Shown piece after piece: positions 14,670 to 19,827 of a DNA stretch of 19,827 bases. A model generated the notes under the pieces. The model searched no databases and was not told where the DNA came from. It was given only the letters and a program-made list of their open reading frames with translations. The stretch covers positions 1-19,827 of the forward strand of contig SKIM01000045.1 of NCBI GenBank assembly GCA_007116445.1. Reading direction: 5' to 3'. The translations under genes were made by a program, and so were the position numbers. Origin of the DNA: Natronohydrobacter sp. (lineage in GTDB: Bacteria > Pseudomonadota > Alphaproteobacteria > Rhodobacterales > Rhodobacteraceae). Positions within the stretch are counted from its first letter, which is position 1. Each line of letters begins with the position of its first letter.

Positions 14670-15599
14670 ATGATCGAGATTTTCCTAAAGACACTGCCGT
14701 TCTTCGGACTGATCCTGCTGGGCTTTGGCGCGGGACGCAGCGGATTTTTCCCGCCCGAGGCCACGGCCTATCTTACGAAATTCGTCTTCTATTTTGCGCT
14801 CTCGGCGATGCTTTTCGGTTTCGCCGCCAATCTCAGCCTTGCGGATCTGCTCGATTGGCGGGCGGCGGCGGCTTATCTCTGGGCTTGCGCGGCGCTCTAT
14901 GCGCTGGTCATGGCGATCGCCACGCTGCGCGGCAATCGGCTGGATACAGCCGTGATCGAGGCGCATTGTGCTGTGATCGGCAATACCGGATTTCTGGGCG
15001 TGCCGCTTCTGGTCGTGCTCCTCGGACCCGCGTCCGTGCCGACTGTGCTTCTGGTGCTGACCATCGACATGATCGTGTTTTCGTCGCTCTTCACCATGCT
15101 GATCATGTTCTCGCGCGAAGGTCGTGTGGATCGTAGCCTGCCGCGCAAATTGGGCTTGGCTGTGAGCCGCAACCCGATGGTCATGGCGATGGTGCTGGGA
15201 CTTGCCTGGTCGTCGTTCGGCCTGAATGTGCCAGCCATCGCCAATGAGTTTCTGACACTGCTCGGCGCGGCCGCGACACCTGGTGCGCTTTTTGCGATCG
15301 GGGCCTCGCTGGCCGACAAGAAAATCGAGCGCCCGCGTATCGTGGGCTGGTTGAGTTTTGGCAAGCTGGTGTTGCACCCGGTGATCACGGCTTTCGCTGC
15401 GCTGATCCTGTTCGGCGTGGAGCCACAAGTCGCCGGTGTCCTGATCGCTGCGGCGGCGTTGCCGGTGGCGGGCAATGTCTTCATTCTGGCCCAGCACTAC
15501 AACACAGGGGTGGCGCGTGTCTCTGCGACGATCCTTGTCTCCACTTTGGTGAGTATCCTGACGATCCCCTTGGTCGTTGCATGGGTCAACGGCTTCTGA
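14670..15599 (+). CDS. AEC (auxin efflux carrier) family permease
   Basis: A 309-aa integral membrane protein with about ten hydrophobic segments and a polar central loop near 155-165, the pattern of the AEC/PIN-like family. It opens MIEIFLKTLPFFGLILLGFGAGR, typical of bacterial members. Bacterial AEC proteins are linked to transport of organic acids such as malonate or malate and other anions, but substrates are seldom known. The start is chosen because it begins the first membrane helix; no good Shine-Dalgarno is visible. It is divergent from a TetR regulator and followed by S-formylglutathione hydrolase 41 bases later on the same strand. Confidence 0.9.
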   Translation: MIEIFLKTLPFFGLILLGFGAGRSGFFPPEATAYLTKFVFYFALSAMLFGFAANLSLADLLDWRAAAAYLWACAALYALVMAIATLRGNRLDTAVIEAHCAVIGNTGFLGVPLLVVLLGPASVPTVLLVLTIDMIVFSSLFTMLIMFSREGRVDRSLPRKLGLAVSRNPMVMAMVLGLAWSSFGLNVPAIANEFLTLLGAAATPGALFAIGASLADKKIERPRIVGWLSFGKLVLHPVITAFAALILFGVEPQVAGVLIAAAALPVAGNVFILAQHYNTGVARVSATILVSTLVSILTIPLVVAWVNGF

Positions 15600-15640
15600 C
15601 AGGGTGCGGCCTGCAACAAGATACCAGCATGGAGAAGATC

Positions 15641-16471
15641 ATGGAAACCGTGTCGGAAAATGCCTGTTTCGACGGTGTGCAGGGAGTGTATCGGCATAGC
15701 GCGCAGACGACAGGGTGTGACATGACCTTCGGGTTGTTCATGCCGCCACAGGCCAGGCGCGGACCCGTGCCGCTGTTGTGGTACCTGTCTGGGCTGACCT
15801 GCACGCATGAAAATGCCATGACCAAGGCCCATGCACAGGCCCATGCCGCGCGCCACGGTTTGGCCGTGGTGTTTCCCGATACCTCGCCGCGCGGGGATGG
15901 CGTGGCCGATGATGCGGCCTATGATCTGGGGCAGGGCGCAGGCTTCTACGTCAACGCCACCGAGGCTCCCTGGGCTCCGCATTTCCGGATGTGGGATTAC
16001 ATCCGCGAGGAATTGCCGCGCGTGCTGATGGCAAATTTCGCGCTCGATGAAGCCCGTCAGGCGATCACCGGGCATTCCATGGGGGGACATGGGGCGCTGA
16101 CGCTGGCGATGAACTTGCCTGACCGCTTTGCCTCGGTCTCGGCCTTTGCGCCGATTGCCAATCCAACAGCGAGCGATTGGGGGCGCAAGCAATTCGCGGC
16201 TTATCTTGGGGCAGATGAAACCCTGTGGGCACGCCACGATGCGACGCTTCTGATGCGCGAACAGGGCGCGCGGGCGCCGGTGTTGATCGATCAGGGCACG
16301 TCGGATCAGTTCCTGGATTTGCTGCGCCCTGAAGCGCTGTCCGAGGCAATGGCCGCCCGGCGTCAGCCCGGCATGTTCCGCATGCAGGCGGGATATGATC
16401 ACAGCTATTTCTTTGTCGCGACATTCATGGACGCTCATGTCGCTTTTCACGCTGAGGCGCTGTCCAGATGA
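15641..16471 (+). CDS. fghA: S-formylglutathione hydrolase
   Basis: A 276-aa alpha/beta hydrolase of the esterase D/FrmB family. It opens METVSENACF, has the oxyanion segment YLSGLTCTHEN at 48-58, the nucleophile elbow GHSMGGHGAL with S146, and D222 and H254 (in YDHSYFF) completing the triad. It hydrolyses S-formylglutathione to formate and glutathione, the last step of glutathione-dependent formaldehyde detoxification. GGAG six bases before the ATG at 15641 decides the start over an ATG four codons earlier. The usual partner, class III alcohol dehydrogenase, is not next to it. It may be co-transcribed with the AEC permease. Confidence 0.94.
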   Translation: METVSENACFDGVQGVYRHSAQTTGCDMTFGLFMPPQARRGPVPLLWYLSGLTCTHENAMTKAHAQAHAARHGLAVVFPDTSPRGDGVADDAAYDLGQGAGFYVNATEAPWAPHFRMWDYIREELPRVLMANFALDEARQAITGHSMGGHGALTLAMNLPDRFASVSAFAPIANPTASDWGRKQFAAYLGADETLWARHDATLLMREQGARAPVLIDQGTSDQFLDLLRPEALSEAMAARRQPGMFRMQAGYDHSYFFVATFMDAHVAFHAEALSR

Positions 16472-16513
16472 AATTTGCCACTGGATCCACCGACCTGAAT
16501 TGGAGGCTTTGCC

Positions 16514-17446
16514 GTGACAGTTGAGTTTATCTCGGCAGAGATCGAAGAGCGTCTCGATTGGCTGAGTGCGGTTGACGCGATTGTAAAAGGTCATGAGGCG
16601 CCCAAGGCACAGCTGACCGATAGTTTCCTATATCGTGGCCCGGATACATTTCTGAATCGTGCGGCCTGGATTGAAGGAATGGGCGCATTGGTCAAAACCG
16701 TGACTGTATTTCCGGATAATCCAGCGGCCGGGCTGCCCGTTGTGAATGGCAGTGTGTCGCTTTATTCCGATGCTGACGGCAGGCTGGAGGCATTGGCAGA
16801 TTTCCACCTGCTGACCAAGTGGAAAACAGCGGCGGACAGCCTGCTTGCTGCGCGCTGCCTTGCGCGTCCGGATAGTCGCAAGATTACGCTCGTAGGTGCT
16901 GGCGGTGTCGCCCGGAACATGTATGACGCATATCGCACAATTTTTCCGCAAGCCGAATTCACAGTCTGGGCGCGCAGATCTGAGGCCGCTGAACATTTTG
17001 CACATGCGTTGGAAAACACGCGCGCGCAATCCGATTTGGAACGGGCCGTATCGCAGGCGGATATCATCTGCACTGCGACAATGAGTAAAAAACCCCTGGT
17101 CAAGGGGGAATGGCTGAAGCCGGGACAGCACCTTGATCTGATTGGAGCTTTCAGGCCCGATATGCGAGAAGTCGATGATATTGCGCTGCGCCGCGCGGCG
17201 CTGTTCGTCGATAGTCGCGAGACTGTTCTCGATCATATCGGAGAGTTGAAGATTCCCCTGAGCGAAGGTGTGATTGACCGCAATCATGTGATTTCGGACT
17301 ACTATGGTATTGCCTCAGGCGTATTTTCGCGGCCTGATGATCAGGCCATAACGATTTGTAAAAATGGCGGGGGAGCGCATCTTGACCTTATGATCTCCAG
17401 ATATATCCTCGACCAGTGGGTGCGGCAAAAAGAATTTTGCCCTTGA
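16514..17446 (+). CDS. Ornithine cyclodeaminase/mu-crystallin family protein
   Basis: A 310-aa member of the ornithine cyclodeaminase/mu-crystallin family. K61 in VKTVTVFPDNP is the conserved active-site lysine; the NAD(P)-binding LVGAGGVARNMYDAY lies at 126-140; and GAFRPDMREVD at 211-221 replaces the ornithine cyclodeaminase consensus. The usual Arg-Thr before the AAxSA helix is Lys-Thr here (K104). These changes argue against true ornithine cyclodeaminase; related enzymes include ketimine reductases, alanine dehydrogenases and opine-like dehydrogenases. A GTG start at 16514 is supported by GGAGG seven bases upstream. The sampled 3' half is GC-poor for this window. It sits between fghA and the H-NS-like gene on the same strand. 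Confidence 0.88.
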   Translation: MTVEFISAEIEERLDWLSAVDAIVKGHEAPKAQLTDSFLYRGPDTFLNRAAWIEGMGALVKTVTVFPDNPAAGLPVVNGSVSLYSDADGRLEALADFHLLTKWKTAADSLLAARCLARPDSRKITLVGAGGVARNMYDAYRTIFPQAEFTVWARRSEAAEHFAHALENTRAQSDLERAVSQADIICTATMSKKPLVKGEWLKPGQHLDLIGAFRPDMREVDDIALRRAALFVDSRETVLDHIGELKIPLSEGVIDRNHVISDYYGIASGVFSRPDDQAITICKNGGGAHLDLMISRYILDQWVRQKEFCP

Positions 17447-17499
17447 ATTATACGCCAATATTAGGCTTTTAATGAAGCTCTGGTATGGGAGGGAAGAAC

Positions 17500-17808
17500 A
17501 TGGATCTACACAGAATGTCTCTGGATGAGTTGAAGAAACTTCAGAAGGATGTCGCCAAGGCGATCGATTCTTTTGAAGAGCGCGCCCGAAAGGCAGCTTT
17601 GGCCGATGTCGATGCGATTGCACGTCAGCATGGTTTTACGATTGATCAATTGCTTGGTAAAGCCAGCGTGAAAACACGCAAACCGGTCGCGCCAAAATAC
17701 GCCAATCCTGCGGATAGTTCGCAGACATGGTCAGGGCGCGGTCGCAAGCCCAATTGGGTCGTTGCCGCGCTTGAGGATGGCAAAACTCTGGACGATCTGG
17801 CGATTTGA
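17500..17808 (+). CDS. H-NS family nucleoid protein, HvrA-like
   Basis: A 102-aa H-NS-family protein. The N-terminal 50 residues form a charged, leucine-heptad helix suited to dimerisation (MSLDELKKLQKDVAKAID); the C-terminal DNA-binding motif TWSGRGRKPNW is at 76-86, preceded by KYANPAD. HvrA of Rhodobacter capsulatus, a regulator of photosynthesis and nitrogen-fixation genes, is the same length and layout. The family binds curved AT-rich DNA. The start at 17500 is favoured over an in-frame ATG at 17485 because GGGAGGGA (17487-17494) lies six bases before it. Its stop overlaps the TTG start of the next gene. There is no reg/sen gene cluster around it as in R. capsulatus. Confidence 0.92.
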   Translation: MDLHRMSLDELKKLQKDVAKAIDSFEERARKAALADVDAIARQHGFTIDQLLGKASVKTRKPVAPKYANPADSSQTWSGRGRKPNWVVAALEDGKTLDDLAI

Positions 17809-18710
17809 GCGGTTTCATTTCTTCGGTCAAACGCGCTTACAGATTCGCTTTTGACTTCAATGTGGCAATGAACGAACGCAATATCGGGCTGCTTTCCGCA
17901 GGCGTGGCGTTTTTTTCATTGCTCGCATTGTTTCCGGGTATCGCGGCACTCATTTCGGTTTTCGGCGTATTTGCCGATCCTTTGTTGATTCAGGACCAGT
18001 TGCTCCTGATCGAGGATCTGGTGCCGCCAGCGGCATTCACGCTTTTGTCGAACCAGATCACGCGGCTGGTCTGGAGTGATGACGGCATCCTTGGCTGGAC
18101 TTCCGTCTTGTCGATTCTGATCGCGCTCTTTCTGGCGCGGCGCGGTGTGGATGCAATGCTGCTTGGCATTTATGCGATTCACGGGACTCCGCGTCGCACA
18201 GGGCTGAGCCATGCCATCCGCGTGCTTTTTATCACGGTGGGCATGCTTATTGCCGGGGTGGTCGCCATGCTGTCAGTCCTGATCCTGCCAGTGGTGCTTA
18301 CGTTGTTCCCGCTTGTCGGTGGCTCTTCGTTATTGCTTGAACTGGGGCGCTGGGCTGTGACGCTGGGCTTGGTGGCAGGCTGGATATGGGTGTTTTACCG
18401 TATCGGCCCCAAGCGACAGAATCCCGAACGCGCAGTGGTCTTCCCAGGGCTGATCCTGGCGATGACGCTCTGGATCACGGCTTCCGCCGGGTTTTCATTC
18501 TATCTGAGCAATTTCGGCGATTACAATGAAGTTTACGGCTCGATTGGGGCGGTCGTCGCCTTGCTGATGTGGTTTTACATTTCGGCCTATTCGGTCCTGC
18601 TGGGCGGGATTCTCAATGCCCGGATTGAAGCAACCCGCCTCGATGAAAGCTCGGCGCCGACCGCACTCACCCCCATGTCGGGTGAAAGCGGCCTGCCGGA
18701 GAATGGGTGA
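17805..18710 (+). CDS. YihY/BrkB-family inner membrane protein
   Basis: A 301-aa membrane protein with about six hydrophobic segments and the YihY (formerly RNase BN/virulence factor BrkB) signatures LLSAGVAFFSLLALFPG near 28-44 and FYLSNFGDYNEVYGSIGAVVALLMWFY near 230-256. Function is not settled; the RNase BN name is obsolete. The TTG at 17805 overlaps the H-NS stop by 4 bases and includes the amphipathic N-terminal helix usual for the family; an ATG at 17868 is an alternative that would drop 21 residues. Neither has a strong ribosome binding site. Its last 44 bases overlap the convergent map gene. Confidence 0.88.
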   Translation: MSGFISSVKRAYRFAFDFNVAMNERNIGLLSAGVAFFSLLALFPGIAALISVFGVFADPLLIQDQLLLIEDLVPPAAFTLLSNQITRLVWSDDGILGWTSVLSILIALFLARRGVDAMLLGIYAIHGTPRRTGLSHAIRVLFITVGMLIAGVVAMLSVLILPVVLTLFPLVGGSSLLLELGRWAVTLGLVAGWIWVFYRIGPKRQNPERAVVFPGLILAMTLWITASAGFSFYLSNFGDYNEVYGSIGAVVALLMWFYISAYSVLLGGILNARIEATRLDESSAPTALTPMSGESGLPENG

Positions 18711-19479
18711 AAATCTCGAATCCGGTCGCTGTGACGCCGATCGAATGTTCAAACTGCGCCGATAGCGATTTGTCGCGCGTTACGGCTGTCCAGTCATCGG
18801 CCAGAACTTTGGTTTCAGGGCGGCCCAGATTGACCATGGGCTCGATGGTGAAGAACATGCCCTCTTCGAGCACTGGGCCATGGCCCGCGCGCCCGTAATG
18901 CAGGACATTCGGCGGCGCGTGGAAAACGCGGCCAAGGCCATGGCCGCAAAAGTCGCGCACAACCGACATGCGTTGGCTTTCGACATAACTCTGGATCGCA
19001 TGGCCGATATCACCGAATGTATTGCCGGGGCGCACTGCTTCAATTCCGAGCATCAATGCATCATAGGTGACCTGCACCAGACGTTCAGCCTTGCGCGTGA
19101 TTTCGCCAGCAACATACATGCGCGACGTATCGCCGAACCAGCCATCCACGATCACCGTGACGTCGATATTCAGGATATCGCCTGATTTGAGGACTTTCTG
19201 CCCCGGTATGCCGTGGCAGACGACATGATTTACCGAAATGCAGCTCGCATGTTGATAACCGCGATAGCCGATTGTTGCAGATTGCGCCCCATAAGCGGCA
19301 ACTTTCTCGGTGATGATGCGGTCGATCTCCTCGGTTGTTTGTCCGACAAAGACATGGGGGACGATATCATCGAGGATCGTGGCCGCGATGCGTCCTGCTT
19401 TGTGCATGCCCGCAAAATCCTGCGCCTCGTGGATGCGGATCCCGTCTTTTGTACTGCGACCGGTGTGTTTCTCGTCCAA
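18667..19479 (-). CDS. map: Methionine aminopeptidase, type I
   Basis: A 270-aa type I methionine aminopeptidase. Metal ligands are D106, D117, H180, E213 and E244, with substrate-contacting H89 (VCHGIPG) and H187, matching the E. coli enzyme's D97, D108, H171, E204, E235, H79 and H178. It removes the initiator methionine from new proteins using two divalent metals. An in-frame TGA lies five codons upstream and no ATG or GTG occurs before the conserved DFAGMHKAG region, so a TTG at 19479 is the likely start; AGAGG eight bases before it agrees. It is divergent from the GAF-domain gene across 194 bases. Confidence 0.95.
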   Translation of the reverse strand: MDEKHTGRSTKDGIRIHEAQDFAGMHKAGRIAATILDDIVPHVFVGQTTEEIDRIITEKVAAYGAQSATIGYRGYQHASCISVNHVVCHGIPGQKVLKSGDILNIDVTVIVDGWFGDTSRMYVAGEITRKAERLVQVTYDALMLGIEAVRPGNTFGDIGHAIQSYVESQRMSVVRDFCGHGLGRVFHAPPNVLHYGRAGHGPVLEEGMFFTIEPMVNLGRPETKVLADDWTAVTRDKSLSAQFEHSIGVTATGFEIFTHSPAGRFHPTWG

Positions 19480-19673
19480 GGTTGCGACCTCTGATCAAGG
19501 GGGTTTGCGCTAAAGTACTGGGTTCAGGCGCAGAAAACCAGATGGTGACCGGGGCTTTCTTGCCCCACCACGACGGTTTCGCGTAAGAAGCCGCGTGTCA
19601 GCTGGCCTGTGGGGCGCGTGCGCTTGCGAAAGCCGCGCTAATGGGGCGCAGCAGGACAGCGGCAGGAGAACGC

Positions 19674-19827
19674 ATGACGCAGGCAACGACAGAACTTCTC
19701 GCTTCGGTGGCACGCGCCCAGACGTTGCTGCAGCGCGCTTGGCATGGCAAGCTGGACGCTGCCATCGAAAAGGCGCTGGCACTGGTCGGCACTGCGTTCA
19801 ATGCCGATCGCGCCTATGTGTTCCAGA
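19674..19827 (+). CDS. GAF-domain protein, N-terminal fragment (3' end cut by window)
   Basis: The first 51 codons of a plus-strand gene that runs out of the window. The start at 19674 has AGGAG six bases upstream; an ATG at 19641 is in frame but lacks such a site. After a short helical lead, VGTAFNADRAYVFQ at about 38-51 is the typical opening of a GAF sensor domain, often followed by a histidine kinase, PAS or GGDEF output module. Which output is attached cannot be seen. Confidence 0.65.
   Translation, partial: MTQATTELLASVARAQTLLQRAWHGKLDAAIEKALALVGTAFNADRAYVFQ

Noticed and set aside
16514..17446. True ornithine cyclodeaminase
   Set aside because: Key arginine and aspartate-containing motifs are changed; only family membership is supported.
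17643..17652. ATTGATCAAT palindrome as an FNR-type or repressor site
   Set aside because: It is inside the H-NS-like coding region and shorter than an FNR site; likely codon chance.
19551..19566. GGGGC/GCCCC hairpin in the map/GAF gap as a terminator or small RNA
   Set aside because: Only five pairs, no T-run and no gene ending there.

Overview
The window is GC-rich and tightly packed, with many 1-8 bp gene overlaps. It carries gene types typical of Rhodobacterales (alphaproteobacteria): a DUF2842-purA block facing secG-pyrG, a 102-aa HvrA-like H-NS protein, a single-domain COG0116 RNA methyltransferase, a DUF482/COG3146 acyltransferase and a probable DMSP lyase of the DddL type. A marine or saline Rhodobacteraceae (roseobacter-like) chromosome is the best guess. 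I see no rRNA, tRNA, CRISPR array, insertion sequence, integrase or phage gene. No stretch over 300 bases lacks a gene; the largest gap is the 194 bases before the last gene.

Layout. 1-1291 (minus): the N-terminal part of a MoCF/CinA-like molybdopterin-binding protein, cut by the window edge, and an NADPH-dependent FMN reductase. 1399-3054 (plus): a ThDP-dependent enzyme of the acetolactate-synthase superfamily, facing a minus-strand run of three overlapping genes (ferredoxin-reductase-like FAD oxidoreductase, rsmD, HAD phosphatase; 5544 to 3121). 5626-7575 (plus): three overlapping genes, peroxiredoxin, DUF482 acyltransferase and pterin-4a-carbinolamine dehydratase. 7689-8792: a THUMP-type 23S rRNA methyltransferase. 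8789-10308 (minus): purA and a small DUF2842 membrane protein. 10477-12635 (plus): secG and pyrG.

12708-16471 is the accessory-looking part: a cupin protein with an almost perfect cupin motif pair and the features of DMSP lyase DddL, a RidA-family protein, a convergent TetR regulator, a divergent AEC-family permease, and S-formylglutathione hydrolase. If the DddL call is right, this block joins DMSP cleavage (DMS plus acrylate), possible reactive-intermediate clean-up, a regulated transporter and formaldehyde detoxification. The functional link is inference. 16514-18710 holds an ornithine-cyclodeaminase-family enzyme, an H-NS/HvrA-like protein and a YihY/BrkB membrane protein, with sampled parts visibly poorer in GC than the neighbours. 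The window ends with methionine aminopeptidase (minus) and the first 51 codons of a GAF-domain protein (plus).

Most of the window is ordinary core genome. The strongest candidate for something interesting is the DddL-like gene in a context that differs from the known acuR-acuI-dddL arrangement. Several inverted repeats near start codons and gene ends are recorded as lower-grade observations.
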